A DNA stretch of 64,000 bases from Croceibacterium xixiisoli (GCF_009827305.1 NZ_WTYJ01000001.1:1364001-1428000); one strand, 5' to 3'; counted from the stretch's first letter, positions 10,239-19,650 are shown. Notes: generated by a model from the sequence alone, not told the origin. Translations and numbers: made by a program.

Positions 10239-11933
10239 TCAGGTCCGGGCACTTTGGTGTGCGCCGAATGTATCATCGCTATTATCGGGCATGGCCTCGG
10301 TCAAGACGGGCAGGGTCAGAACCAGGCGATCCTGTTCCCGGCGCAATCCGCCGCCAACCGCCAGCGCCTCTGCACGGGCAAGGCGGAGCGTGAAGCCGGT
10401 GCCGAACGCACCGGTGGAGATCGATCCGGCCCGATGCTGCCCGCTGGTATCGAACAGATCGGCGGTTTCGCGCATGGCCAGGGGGATTTCGGCCGAGATA
10501 TCCAGCGATGTGCCATCGCCATGGATCGTCAGCTTTGCCTCTTCACCCGGGGCCATCGATCCGGCCAGCGTTGCCAGCACGCGCCACACCAGTTGCTGGG
10601 CATCGGTCTGTTCGATGCCGATGACGAAGGGCCCGCCCGATACATCAAAACTGATTCGCGCATTGCGTGGGCGCAGCACATTTTCCAGTCGCTGCAGAAT
10701 GATGTGAACTGCCGCGCGCATGTCGCTGCTGCCGGCGGGCAGGGTCATCGCCCGGCTTTCCAGCTTGGCCAGCCGCTCGATCTCGTCAAATCCGGCCAGC
10801 AGCCGCGCCGCGTCGACGGCGACGGATGCCGCCAGGGCGCGGTATTCATTGGGGGCGGGGCCGAACAATTGCTGCTGGATGATTTCGGCAAAACCCTGAA
10901 TGGCGTTCACCGGCGTGCGCAATTCATGCAGCACCTGGCGCATCCGGTCGGACCCTTCGTCCACCGGCTCGGTACCCGCTTCGGCTTCGGGCTTGTCCGC
11001 CTGGCGCCGGATGCGGCCCGCATATCCTTCGAACGCCCGGTTGAGCGGGGCGAAGCGCGGGGAGGCATCGATCAGCCACAGGCCGGTGATCGCGGGGGTG
11101 GCGGAAAAACTGATCCGACCGCCGCGCACGGGCAGGCGCAGTTCCATGTTGCGGGCGCTCACCGGATCGACGCTGGCGATGGCATCGGGTTCCGGATCGC
11201 CCAGGGTGATCCCCACCACCATCGGGGCGATTCCGGGGGAAGCCCAGCTGATCATGCCGCTGGCATCGGCTTCGAATTCGAAGCTGGTGATCGCCCGACC
11301 GGCGGCGACCGCCTGGCTATCGGTCGAAAAACGCGCGGGCGGGGGCGGCGCATTGTCGCTGCGGGCACGGCGGAAAGCCTCGATCCGCCGGACCAGCGCA
11401 CCGATTTCAGCCGGGCCACCACCCGGGGCAGGCGTGGTCGGTTCCAGCGGCTCCTGGGCTGGCGAAACCTCGGGCGCGGCCTGGCGCGGGGCCGCGTCGG
11501 TCAGCACCAGATCGCCCACACCCAGCCGTTCCAGCATCTGCCGTGCACTGGCGGGCAGGTCCGCCCGATGGCGCAGGAATCCGCGCGCCGAAACCGGCAG
11601 ATGCGGAATGATCTCCAGCCAGTCGTCGCCGGCCAGGCTGGCCGCAGACATCGCTGCCGCCGCCACCTGCGGTTCCCGATCGGCCAGCCAGTTCACCAGC
11701 GCCGGATTGCGCAAGCGCACGCCCGGCTGGCGCAGGATTGCCGCCTGCCACAGGAATGGCAGGGCGTCGGACAGTTCGCCCAGCCGGTTGAGCCCTTCCT
11801 GGCCCAGATCGACATCTGCATCCACGGGCAGGGTGCCCAGCAGATCGATCAATTGCCGATACTGCGTTCGCGCAGCCGTGTCGCTGCCTGCGCGGGAACG
11901 CAAGACGGTAGCGAGACGGTCGTCAAACAGCAT
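10239..11933 (-). CDS. Soluble PAS-like histidine kinase with degenerate ATPase domain
   Basis: 564 residues, no transmembrane segment. The N-terminal 200 residues are helical (HEAT-like appearance). A PAS-like domain (SFEFEADASGMISWASPG...) follows, then a dimerisation/phosphoacceptor helix with the H-box HELRTPVNAIQGFAE. The ATP-binding part is odd: where an N-box Asn should be, the sequence reads QQLVWRVLATLAGSM, and the DxGxG G1-box is missing. A GTGFTLRLA G2-like loop is retained. The start at 11933 follows GGAGA, and an upstream ATG at 11966 has no such site. It may be a pseudokinase or a phosphotransfer scaffold. It is coupled to the deacetylase downstream and divergent from the Lrp-type gene. 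Confidence 0.75.
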   Translation of the reverse strand: MLFDDRLATVLRSRAGSDTAARTQYRQLIDLLGTLPVDADVDLGQEGLNRLGELSDALPFLWQAAILRQPGVRLRNPALVNWLADREPQVAAAAMSAASLAGDDWLEIIPHLPVSARGFLRHRADLPASARQMLERLGVGDLVLTDAAPRQAAPEVSPAQEPLEPTTPAPGGGPAEIGALVRRIEAFRRARSDNAPPPPARFSTDSQAVAAGRAITSFEFEADASGMISWASPGIAPMVVGITLGDPEPDAIASVDPVSARNMELRLPVRGGRISFSATPAITGLWLIDASPRFAPLNRAFEGYAGRIRRQADKPEAEAGTEPVDEGSDRMRQVLHELRTPVNAIQGFAEIIQQQLFGPAPNEYRALAASVAVDAARLLAGFDEIERLAKLESRAMTLPAGSSDMRAAVHIILQRLENVLRPRNARISFDVSGGPFVIGIEQTDAQQLVWRVLATLAGSMAPGEEAKLTIHGDGTSLDISAEIPLAMRETADLFDTSGQHRAGSISTGAFGTGFTLRLARAEALAVGGGLRREQDRLVLTLPVLTEAMPDNSDDTFGAHQSART

Positions 11934-12148
11934 CGATTCTCCGGACTTTGTCATGGATGCGTGCACATCTGTGCAGTGCGGTCATAGCCCGGTTTGTACA
12001 AGGGGCGACAGCTTCGATTTGATGCGTTGCAAAGCGGGACAATTGCGGGCATATATAACATTGTTGCGGTCAATGATCGTTTGGGGGTTGTAAATTTCAT
12101 TTTGACCCCGAAATCTTCGCTGATCGACGTTTTGGGTTTAGAGGTACG

Positions 12149-12613
12149 ATGGCCACACTGGATATGATCGACCGCCACCTGCTTGCTGAATTGCAGGAAG
12201 AAGGTCGCGTAACGAATGTTGACCTTGCCAAACGTGTCGGACTGACTGCCCCACCATGTTTGCGGCGGGTGCGCGCTCTGGAAGAAGCCGGGGTAATCCG
12301 CGGTTATCACGCCGATCTTGACCCGTCCAAGCTGGGCTTTGCCATCACAGTCTTCGCCATGGTCAGCCTGAAGAGCCAGGCCGAGGAAGATCTCCGCGCC
12401 TTCGAGGATCATATCAAGGCGCTGCCCGAAGTGCGCGAATGTCACATGCTCAACGGCGAAATCGACTTCATTCTCAAGATTGTGAGTCAGGATTTGCAGA
12501 GCTTCCAGGAATTCCTGACCAGTCGCCTGACCCCGGCGCCCAATGTGGCAAGCGTCAAAACCTCGTTGACGATCCGCACGGCCAAGAGCCTGCCGGGCGT
12601 GCCGCTGGACTGA
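12149..12613 (+). CDS. Lrp/AsnC family transcriptional regulator
   Basis: 154-residue DNA-binding protein with the usual two domains. An N-terminal winged helix (DRHLLAELQEEGRVTNVDLAKRVGL, with VGLTAPPCLRRVRALEEAGVI as the recognition part) is followed by a ligand-binding RAM domain (about 65-145). Such proteins sense amino acids and act as octamers. The effector is not predictable here. The 215 bases upstream are AT-rich for this genome (for example TATATAACATTG) and shared with the divergent kinase gene, so either could be a target. GAGG precedes the start. The two exported-protein genes follow on the same strand. Confidence 0.92.
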   Translation: MATLDMIDRHLLAELQEEGRVTNVDLAKRVGLTAPPCLRRVRALEEAGVIRGYHADLDPSKLGFAITVFAMVSLKSQAEEDLRAFEDHIKALPEVRECHMLNGEIDFILKIVSQDLQSFQEFLTSRLTPAPNVASVKTSLTIRTAKSLPGVPLD

Positions 12614-12685
12614 CCCTTGCCAGCGGTATAGCTTCCCTCCTGATGGCAGTTCGATAACGGGCGCCATGATCAGGGCTGGGGATGG

Positions 12686-13096
12686 ATGATGCACAGGAAA
12701 GGACCCGCCCTCGCGGCGGTATTGGCAGGCGCGTTGATCGCGTTGGGTTCGACAAGCGCTCTGGCGCATCACAGTTTTGCGGTTTTCTTCGATTCTGATC
12801 GGACGATTGCGATCACCGGCACTGTAACCGCATTTCGGTTTACAAATCCTCACGGTACCATCGCTCTCGATGCGCGCGACAGCGCTGGCAAGCTTACCCA
12901 ATGGCGGGTGGAAACCAATGCCCCGGTGGTCCTTACCCGGCGTGGATGGCAGCGGGACAGCATCAAGCCAGGGGACGTGATTACTGTTGATGGCTGGACG
13001 GCGCGCGACGGCAAACCTTATTTGCGGCTGCGCAGTGCGCGCAACGCGCAGGGGCAACTCATCGGGCAGGCCGCATTCGGGCAGTCCGATGATTGA
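12686..13096 (+). CDS. DUF6152 family exported protein
   Basis: 136 residues. The signal peptide is followed by a mature start in AHHSFAVFFDSDRTIAITGTV, the hallmark of DUF6152 (ALAHHSF...). A small beta-barrel-like domain of unknown function follows, with TNPHG and PGDVITVDGW. A His-rich beginning (AHHSF) could bind metal, which is speculation. Its stop overlaps the next start by 8 bases, so the two exported products are probably made together. Confidence 0.8.
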   Translation: MMHRKGPALAAVLAGALIALGSTSALAHHSFAVFFDSDRTIAITGTVTAFRFTNPHGTIALDARDSAGKLTQWRVETNAPVVLTRRGWQRDSIKPGDVITVDGWTARDGKPYLRLRSARNAQGQLIGQAAFGQSDD

Positions 13097-13847
13097 TCGA
13101 TCCATTGGCCGCATCAGCGCCGGCCTGCTGATCGCTCTTGCTGCGCCCACATCGGCGCAGGTGCCGGATATGTCGGGCTTCTGGTCGCCATCCTTGGAGC
13201 CCGGGCCGCGCGATCAGGTGCTGCTGGATCAGTTGCCGCCCGATACAGTGCTGGTCGAAGATACCGGGGTTGAAGAATTCCCGCGTGGCGAATTCGGCGG
13301 ATTGAAACTCACGCCGCCGGCGCTTCGCCATGCCGAACAATGGCAGCCGGAAAATGACATGACCGTGCAAAGGGTCTGCCTCGTGCCTTCAATCGTCTAT
13401 TCGATCCAGGGGCCGTTCCCGTTCGAGATTGTCCAGACGGCGGATGTGACGATCTTCAAATATGAATATTTCGATCAGATCCGCCTTGTTTATACCGATG
13501 GGCGTGCGCATCCCCCTGCCAATGCGCCACATACCAAGATGGGGTTTTCCACCGGTCGCTGGGAGGGGGACGAACTGGTAGTTGAAACCAGCCATATCGC
13601 TGCATCGACCATCACGAACAACGGGCTCGACCATAGTGAGGATGTACGAATGGTCGAACGCTATCGTCTGCAGGACGATGGCCGCACGCTTGCAGCAACC
13701 CAATGGTTCAGCGATCCTGCCGTGCTGGAAAACAACGGTGCTCGCTATATCGAATGGGGCAAGCGGCCGGGGGAGTTCATCAACCCCTATGAATGCGATC
13801 CCAGCTTTGCCCTGGAATATGCCCAGATCGGTCGGAACGACGAATGA
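13089..13847 (+). CDS. Exported protein coupled to the DUF6152 gene, function unknown
   Basis: 252 residues beginning MIDRSIGRISAGLLIALAAP, a signal peptide cleaved near TSA/QVPDMSGFW. The start at 13089 overlaps the DUF6152 stop by 8 bases. A longer reading frame running back to 12987 is just overlap. The mature protein contains QRVCLVPSIVYSIQGPFPFEI, then FKYEYFDQIRLVYTDGR and STGRWEGDELVVETSHI. That pattern is seen in secreted proteins found beside DUF6152 genes in sphingomonads. No catalytic motif is recognised. A strong bidirectional terminator follows. Confidence 0.75.
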   Translation: MIDRSIGRISAGLLIALAAPTSAQVPDMSGFWSPSLEPGPRDQVLLDQLPPDTVLVEDTGVEEFPRGEFGGLKLTPPALRHAEQWQPENDMTVQRVCLVPSIVYSIQGPFPFEIVQTADVTIFKYEYFDQIRLVYTDGRAHPPANAPHTKMGFSTGRWEGDELVVETSHIAASTITNNGLDHSEDVRMVERYRLQDDGRTLAATQWFSDPAVLENNGARYIEWGKRPGEFINPYECDPSFALEYAQIGRNDE

Positions 13848-13860
13848 TAAGGGGGCCAAG

Positions 13861-13900
13861 AAAAAAGGGCTGCCGCTTCGCTGAAGCGGCAGCCCTTTTT
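13861..13900. terminator. Bidirectional intrinsic terminator
   Basis: Perfect 12-bp stem GGGCTGCCGCTT / AAGCGGCAGCCC (13867-13878, 13884-13895) with A6 on the left and T5 on the right. It separates the convergent exported-protein gene and accC. Confidence 0.93.
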
Positions 13901-13917
13901 GTCAGGCCGTCAACGGC

Positions 13918-15267
13918 TCAGGCGTTGCGTTCCGCCAGCCATTCTTCCAGCCATTTGATCGAATAATCGCCGTCCAGAATATCCGGCTCCTGCAGCAGCG
14001 CCTTGTGCAGCGGGATGGAGGTTCTCACGCCGTCGATCACCATTTCTTCCAGGGCGCGGCGCAGGCGCATGATGCAGCCTTCGCGGGTGCGACCATAGAC
14101 GATCAGCTTGGCGATCATGGAATCATAATAGGGCGGGATCTGATAACCGGCATAAAGGCCGCTATCCACGCGCACATGCATGCCGCCGGCCGCATGATAG
14201 GCGGTCACCTTGCCCGGGCTGGGGGCGAAGTTGAACGGATCTTCGGCATTGATGCGGCATTCGATGGCGTGGCCATGGAATTCGATCTCGTCCTGCTGCA
14301 CCGACAGCGGCTTGCCATCGGCAATGCGGATCTGTTCGCGCACCAGATCGAGCCCGGTGATCATTTCTGTTACCGGATGTTCCACCTGCAGGCGGGTGTT
14401 CATTTCGATGAAGTAGAACTGCCCGTCTTCCCACAGGAATTCGATCGTGCCGGCGCCGCGATAGCCCATGTCGGCCATCGCCTTGCGCACCACCTCGCCC
14501 ATGCGCGCCCGCTCCTCGGCAGACAGCACGGGTGATGGGGCTTCTTCCAGCACCTTCTGGTGGCGGCGCTGCAGCGAACAGTCGCGCTCACCCAGATGGA
14601 TCGCACTGCCATTGCCGTCGCCGAACACCTGGAACTCGATGTGGCGCGGATTGCCGAGGTATTTTTCGAGATAGACGGTGTCGTCGCCAAAGGCGGACTT
14701 TGCTTCGCTCTTGGCCTGGCCGATCAGGCTTTCTAATTGATCGGGCGACGCAATTACCTTCATCCCGCGCCCGCCGCCGCCACTGGCAGCCTTCACCAGC
14801 ACGGGATAGCCAATCTGTTCGGCTACGCGCGCGGCTTCTTCGGTCGAATGGATGGCGCCGTCCGATCCGGGGACCAGCGGCAGGCCCAGGGCACCGGCGG
14901 TGCGCTTGGCTTCCACCTTGTCGCCCATGGTACGGATATGTTCGGGCTTGGGGCCGACCCATACGATGCCATGCGCTTCGACGATTTCTGCAAATTGCGC
15001 GTTTTCGGACAGGAAGCCATAGCCCGGGTGGATCGCATCCGCGCCGGAAATTTCCGCCGCCGCGATGATCGCTGCCTGGTTCAGATAGCTCTGCGCCGCA
15101 TTCGGCGGGCCGATGCACACCGCGTGGTTCGCCAGGCGGACATGCATGGCATCCGCGTCGGCGGTGGAATGGACAGCCACCGTCTCAATGCCCATTTCAT
15201 GGGCCGCGCGGTGAATTCGCAGCGCGATTTCGCCGCGATTGGCAATCAGCAGGCGCGTAATCGGCAT
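13918..15267 (-). CDS. accC: Biotin carboxylase subunit of acetyl-CoA carboxylase
   Basis: 449-residue ATP-grasp enzyme that carboxylates biotin on AccB, the first half-reaction of fatty acid synthesis. The N-terminal biotin-carboxylase fold begins ITRLLIANRGEIALRI. The ATP-grasp glycine loop is KAASGGGGRGMKVI. The catalytic region HIEFQVFGDGNGSAIHLGER and the EMNTRLQVEHPVTEMITG motif are intact. The length equals the family norm. It lies 4 bases downstream of accB on the minus strand, in the order aroQ-accB-accC. Confidence 0.97.
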   Translation of the reverse strand: MPITRLLIANRGEIALRIHRAAHEMGIETVAVHSTADADAMHVRLANHAVCIGPPNAAQSYLNQAAIIAAAEISGADAIHPGYGFLSENAQFAEIVEAHGIVWVGPKPEHIRTMGDKVEAKRTAGALGLPLVPGSDGAIHSTEEAARVAEQIGYPVLVKAASGGGGRGMKVIASPDQLESLIGQAKSEAKSAFGDDTVYLEKYLGNPRHIEFQVFGDGNGSAIHLGERDCSLQRRHQKVLEEAPSPVLSAEERARMGEVVRKAMADMGYRGAGTIEFLWEDGQFYFIEMNTRLQVEHPVTEMITGLDLVREQIRIADGKPLSVQQDEIEFHGHAIECRINAEDPFNFAPSPGKVTAYHAAGGMHVRVDSGLYAGYQIPPYYDSMIAKLIVYGRTREGCIMRLRRALEEMVIDGVRTSIPLHKALLQEPDILDGDYSIKWLEEWLAERNA

Positions 15268-15271
15268 AGGC

Positions 15272-15757
15272 TCAGCCGATCACCACCAGCGGCTGGTCGT
15301 ATTCGACCGGCTGCGCGTTTTCGACCAGGATCTGCTTCACGGTCCCGGCAGCGGTGGCGGTGATCGGGTTCATCACCTTCATCGCCTCGACGATCAGCAG
15401 GGTTTGGCCCGCCGACACGGTGTCCCCGACCTTGATGAAGTTCGCGGCACCCGGTTCGGATGCCAGGAAGGCTGTGCCGACCATCGGCGAACGCACCGCG
15501 CCAGCCAGATCGGCGCCAGCTGCCGGGGCCGCATCGGCCGCTGCAACCGCAGCGGGTGCCGCCAGTGCCGGGGCAACCGCATAGGATACCGGAGCGGCAG
15601 AAACGCCACCCCCGCGGGAGACGCGGATCTTGCGATCGCCTTCTTCCACTTCGATCTCGGTCAGGCCGGTTTCGGCCAGCAGTTCTGCCAGTTCGCGAAC
15701 CAGCTGCGTATCAATTTTCATACCGGAAACTCCGGTGTTGCCCTTGGCCTCGGCCAT
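15272..15757 (-). CDS. accB: Biotin carboxyl carrier protein of acetyl-CoA carboxylase
   Basis: 161 residues. An N-terminal dimerisation helix region ([18 protein letters not shown]) and an Ala/Pro-rich flexible linker (about 50-85) lead to a biotinyl domain. Its attachment site EAMKVMNPI puts biotin on Lys127. The start is supported by GAGGA just upstream. It carries CO2 between AccC and the carboxyltransferase AccAD, which is not in this window. Confidence 0.97.
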   Translation of the reverse strand: MAEAKGNTGVSGMKIDTQLVRELAELLAETGLTEIEVEEGDRKIRVSRGGGVSAAPVSYAVAPALAAPAAVAAADAAPAAGADLAGAVRSPMVGTAFLASEPGAANFIKVGDTVSAGQTLLIVEAMKVMNPITATAAGTVKQILVENAQPVEYDQPLVVIG

Positions 15758-15866
15758 TTATTCCTCACGGGATAGGTCAAACAAGCGGTGGCCTATGCGT
15801 TCTGCGGCTCCGCATGGCAAGGGGCAGGGGGTGTCTTCTGCCCGTCACAATCGGGGAAAACCGCGA

Positions 15867-16301
15867 TTACAGCCGCGCTGCGGCCTCCAGCGCCAATTCA
15901 TAGCCCTGCGCGCCGAAGCCTGCAATCGTCCCCTTGGCGGCCATCGCGACATAGCTCTTGTGGCGGAAGCTTTCGCGCGCATGCGGGTTGGACAGATGCA
16001 CCTCGATCACCGGCGTGCGGATCGATCGGATCGCATCATAGATCGCGATGGACGTATGCGTCAGCGCCCCGGCATTCAGCAGCACGGCCTTTGCGCCTTC
16101 CGCCTGGGCTTCGTGCAGCCAGTCGCAAATATGCCCTTCGTGGTTGGATTGGCGCAGATCGACTTCCAGCCCCAGCTTCTGGCCCAGATCTTCCAGTCGC
16201 CCGGCAATGTCGTCCAGCGTGTCGGAACCGTAGATTTCCGGCTCCCGCATCCCCAGCAGGTTCAGATTCGGTCCGTTGAGGACATAGATAAGATCGGCCA
16301 T
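15867..16301 (-). CDS. aroQ: 3-dehydroquinate dehydratase, type II
   Basis: 144 residues, the usual type II length. Catalyses the third shikimate step, 3-dehydroquinate to 3-dehydroshikimate, as a dodecamer. It shows LNGPNLNLLGMREPEIYG with the catalytic Arg19 and Tyr24 of the lid, NHEG in the substrate pocket, and EVHLSNPHARESFRH carrying the His. The start at 16301 has GGAAGGA upstream. A longer frame to 16334 is not needed. It is first in the aroQ-accB-accC set, with 109 bases before accB. Confidence 0.95.
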   Translation of the reverse strand: MADLIYVLNGPNLNLLGMREPEIYGSDTLDDIAGRLEDLGQKLGLEVDLRQSNHEGHICDWLHEAQAEGAKAVLLNAGALTHTSIAIYDAIRSIRTPVIEVHLSNPHARESFRHKSYVAMAAKGTIAGFGAQGYELALEAAARL

Positions 16302-16435
16302 GCGGGTTCCTTCCTGACGTGTGGCATGCGCCATAACGCGTCATTTACGCCGGATCAAAGTCGGGAGCCGCCAGGATGGCGTTCATTCGCAGATGTCAGG
16401 GGGGAAGGGCGACGATCGCCGGGAAAGTCTTCCAC

Positions 16436-16512
16436 TGGTCGGGACGACAGGATTCGAACCTGCGACCCCCACACCCCCAGTGTGGTGCGCTACCAGGCTG
16501 CGCTACGTCCCG
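16436..16512 (-). tRNA. tRNA-Pro (anticodon GGG)
   Basis: Minus-strand cloverleaf: acceptor CGGGACG/CGTCCCG, D-arm AGCGCAGCCTGGTAGCGC identical to the other proline tRNA, anticodon stem CCACA/TGTGG around CTGGGGG (GGG), T-arm GGTTCGAATCC, encoded CCA (77 bases). Confidence 0.95.
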
Positions 16513-16718
16513 TTCCAGTGGAGGCGGGCCTATAGGCAAGCTGATCGGGCATGGCAAGCGCCTCGCTGCAACTCTTGCACATTGCGTGCTTTACCGGCGG
16601 CAGATTGCCACAAACGCGCATAGCTGCTAGGCGCCCCGGCCAAATATGAAGCCGGGTTTTCAACCGGGCTTTGCCGCCCCACATGTGATTTTTCGATCCG
16701 ACAACAGGCCCTGCCATT

Positions 16719-17039
16719 ATGCTCGATATTCTCGCCGCCGGTTCCGCTGCAGCCGGTCCCCCCGCCTGGACCTCGCTTCTGCCGGTGGTCGGCATGGTCG
16801 CCATCTTCTGGTTCCTGATCATCCGCCCGCAGATGCGCCAGCAGAAGGCGCACCGGGAAAAGATCGCCGGCGTCAGCAAGGGCGATCAGGTGGTCACTTC
16901 GGGCGGCATCGTGGGCAAGGTTCTGCGCGTCGATGACAATTATGCCGATGTCGAAATCGCCCCGGGTGTGAAGGTGAAGGTGGTCAAATCCACCATCGGC
17001 GACATCATCCCTGCCGGCGGCATGCCCGCAAACGACTGA
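16719..17039 (+). CDS. yajC: Preprotein translocase accessory subunit YajC
   Basis: 106 residues with one membrane span (WTSLLPVVGMVAIFWFLIIRPQMRQQK), followed by a cytoplasmic basic and beta-rich tail containing VTSGGIVGKVLRVDDNYADVEI. It associates with SecD and SecF in the inner membrane. It opens the yajC-secD-secF operon, 33 bases before secD. An imperfect hairpin (about 16648-16672) lies in the 5' region. Confidence 0.95.
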   Translation: MLDILAAGSAAAGPPAWTSLLPVVGMVAIFWFLIIRPQMRQQKAHREKIAGVSKGDQVVTSGGIVGKVLRVDDNYADVEIAPGVKVKVVKSTIGDIIPAGGMPAND

Positions 17040-17072
17040 TCTGCTTCAACTGACGATCGGAAATATCCGGCA

Positions 17073-18647
17073 ATGCTCAATTTTCCACTGTGGAAACGTC
17101 TCTGGCTGTGGGGGATTACGCTGGTCTTTGCGATCACGTCGGTCCCCACGCTTGTATCGCTCGCCGGCGGCAGCTGGCCTGAATTCCTGCCCCGTCCCGT
17201 GGTCAATCTCGGCCTCGATCTGGCCGGCGGCAGCCACATCATGCTGGAGGCACGGCCCGAACAGGTCGCGCGCCAGCGTCTGGAAACCATGGAAGAATCC
17301 GTGCGTACCGCGCTGCGCAGCGCCACGCCGCGCATTCAGCATGGGGAGATTTCCAGCGCCAATGGCGAACTCAGCTTCATGCTGGACGACGCCAGCCAGG
17401 TGGATGCGGCGCGTGATCTGATCGAACCGATGACCACCGGCGCGGGCCTGACCGGCCAGCGTGACTGGACGATCAATGTCGTGGACGGCAGCCGCTTCGT
17501 CCTCAAGCAGACCCAGGCCGGCATCAATCAGACGCTCGACAGCGCCATGGCCAGCGCCACGGAAGTGGTGCGCAAGCGTATCGATGGCCTGGGCACGCGT
17601 GAACCGATCATCATTCGCCAGGGCAGCAATCGCATCGTGGTGCAGGTGCCGGGTCTGCAGGATCCGGAAGAGCTGAAGGAACTGCTCGGCCAGACGGCAG
17701 AGCTGGAATTCAAGCTGGTGGTCCCGACCAACGAACCCGGCGGGCAGGTTCTGCCCTATGCTCCGGGAACGATCGGGGAAGGGACGTCGATCACGGTTCG
17801 CCGTTTGGGCGGGATTCGCGGTGATTCGCTGACCAATGCCCAGGCTACCCGCAATTCGCAGAACAACGAACCGGTCGTGTCGATTCAGTTCGACGCGCAG
17901 GGTGCGCAGCGTTTTGCGAAGCTGACGACGGAAAACGTCAGGAAACAGTTCGCCATCATCCTCGATGGCGAAGTGATTTCGGCGCCGTCGATCAATGAAC
18001 CGATCCTGGGCGGTCAGGCGCAGATTTCCGGCAGCTTCACCCCTGAAACCGCTGGTCAGTTGGCCATCGCGCTCAATTCGGGCGCCCTGCCGGTCGATCT
18101 GACCGTGATCGAGGAAAGCACCATCAGCGCAGAGCTGGGGGCGGATTCGATCGACAAGGGCATTCTCGCCATGGGCGTGGGCTCCCTGCTGCTGGTGATC
18201 TTCATCATCGTCACCTACGGTCGGTTCGGGGTTTATGCCTGCCTCGCCCTGGTGCTCAACTTCCTGATGATCTTGGGCGTAATGGCCATCATGGGCAGCA
18301 CGCTGACCCTGCCGGGCATCGCCGGTTTCGTGCTGACGATCGGTGCGGCGGTCGACGCAAACGTGCTGATCAACGAACGCATCCGGGAAGAACGGGCGCG
18401 CGGGCGGCGTGTCGTGCAGGCGGTGGAACTGGGTTACAAGGAAGCCAGCCGTGCGATCTTCGACGCCAATATCACCAACATCATCGCCGCCGTGCTGATG
18501 GCCATGATCGGCAGTGGCCCGGTCAAGGGCTTTGCCATCGTGCTGCTGATCGGCATCATCACGTCGGTGTTCACCGCCGTCACCATGACCCGCATGTGGG
18601 TCGCCGGTTGGTTGCGCAAGGCGCGGCCGGCGGATCTGGCGCTGTAG
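17073..18647 (+). CDS. secD: Protein translocase subunit SecD
   Basis: 524 residues. First membrane span near the start (LWLWGITLVFAITSVPTLVSL), then the conserved LGLDLAGGSHIMLE, then the large periplasmic P1 domain, and five C-terminal spans (from about 365). It uses the proton gradient with SecF to pull exported proteins forward on the periplasmic side. Motifs GAAVDANVLINERIREE and AVELGYKEASRAIFDANITN are intact. secF follows 10 bases later. Confidence 0.97.
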   Translation: MLNFPLWKRLWLWGITLVFAITSVPTLVSLAGGSWPEFLPRPVVNLGLDLAGGSHIMLEARPEQVARQRLETMEESVRTALRSATPRIQHGEISSANGELSFMLDDASQVDAARDLIEPMTTGAGLTGQRDWTINVVDGSRFVLKQTQAGINQTLDSAMASATEVVRKRIDGLGTREPIIIRQGSNRIVVQVPGLQDPEELKELLGQTAELEFKLVVPTNEPGGQVLPYAPGTIGEGTSITVRRLGGIRGDSLTNAQATRNSQNNEPVVSIQFDAQGAQRFAKLTTENVRKQFAIILDGEVISAPSINEPILGGQAQISGSFTPETAGQLAIALNSGALPVDLTVIEESTISAELGADSIDKGILAMGVGSLLLVIFIIVTYGRFGVYACLALVLNFLMILGVMAIMGSTLTLPGIAGFVLTIGAAVDANVLINERIREERARGRRVVQAVELGYKEASRAIFDANITNIIAAVLMAMIGSGPVKGFAIVLLIGIITSVFTAVTMTRMWVAGWLRKARPADLAL

Positions 18648-18657
18648 GAACAGGTCG

Positions 18658-19632
18658 ATGAAACTTCTCAAACTCGTTCCCGACAACACCAACATCCACT
18701 TCCTGCGCTGGCGGATGCCATTCTACATCGTCAGCGTGCTGCTGATGCTGGCATCCTACGGCCTGCTCGCAGTGAACGGCCTGAACCTGGGTGTGGATTT
18801 CGTCGGCGGTCAGGCCATCCGCGTGACCTTCACCCAGGATGCGGAGGCGCCGATCCCGGCACTGCGCGACGAGGTCGATGCGTTGGGCTATGGTGAACCG
18901 ACCATCCAGCAGATGGGCAATCCCAATCAGGTGTCGCTGCGGATGCGACTGCCGGAAGATGATGCCGACGGCGGCCTCGCTGCCAAGATGACCCGCGAAA
19001 TCGTCAGCACCATTGAACAGGCGCACCCCGGTGCCCGCATCGATGGCGTCGAATCTGTTTCGGGTCAGGTGTCGAGCGAACTCTTCACCAGCGGCATGCT
19101 CGCCCTCGGTCTCGCGATGGTTGGCATTTCCATCTACATTTGGCTGCGCTTCGAATGGCAGTTCGGCGTGGGCGCGCTGTTCGCGCTGCTGCACGACGTG
19201 ACGCTAACGCTGGGGCTGTTTTCGCTGACCCAGATGGAATTCGATCTCAACATCGTTGCCGCCCTGCTGACCCTGATCGGCTATTCGCTGAACGACAATA
19301 TCGTGGTGTATGACCGGGTTCGCGAAAACCTGAAAAAATACCGCCGCATGCCGTTGCCCGAATTGCTCGATCTGTCGGTCAACGAAACGCTGTCGCGCAC
19401 CGTGGTGACATCGCTGTCGCTGCTGATCACCCTGCTGGCGCTGCTGCTGCTGGGCCCGGACGTGATCTTCGGCTTCACCGCCGCGATCACCGTGGGCATC
19501 TTTGTGGGTACCTACAGCTCGATCTTCATGGCCACGCCGATCCTGATCTGGCTGGGCGTGAAGCCGGACAGCTTCGTTCCGACCAAGGACAGCGCCGGCG
19601 ACGAACCGGACGGCGTCACTCGCAAGGCCTGA
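18658..19632 (+). CDS. secF: Protein translocase subunit SecF
   Basis: 324 residues with the SecF layout: a first span after FLRWRMPFYIVSVLLML, the GLNLGVDFVGG motif, a short periplasmic domain, then five spans with TLIGYSLNDNIVVYDRVREN and SVNETLSRTVVTS. It forms the SecDF complex with the previous product. The operon ends in a strong terminator. Confidence 0.97.
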   Translation: MKLLKLVPDNTNIHFLRWRMPFYIVSVLLMLASYGLLAVNGLNLGVDFVGGQAIRVTFTQDAEAPIPALRDEVDALGYGEPTIQQMGNPNQVSLRMRLPEDDADGGLAAKMTREIVSTIEQAHPGARIDGVESVSGQVSSELFTSGMLALGLAMVGISIYIWLRFEWQFGVGALFALLHDVTLTLGLFSLTQMEFDLNIVAALLTLIGYSLNDNIVVYDRVRENLKKYRRMPLPELLDLSVNETLSRTVVTSLSLLITLLALLLLGPDVIFGFTAAITVGIFVGTYSSIFMATPILIWLGVKPDSFVPTKDSAGDEPDGVTRKA

Positions 19633-19650
19633 ACCGGCCGATGCTACACA

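Noticed and set aside
16648-16672. Hairpin upstream of yajC as a riboswitch
   Set aside because: One short imperfect stem (AAGCCGGGTT / AACCGGGCTT) only. It matches no known riboswitch architecture.
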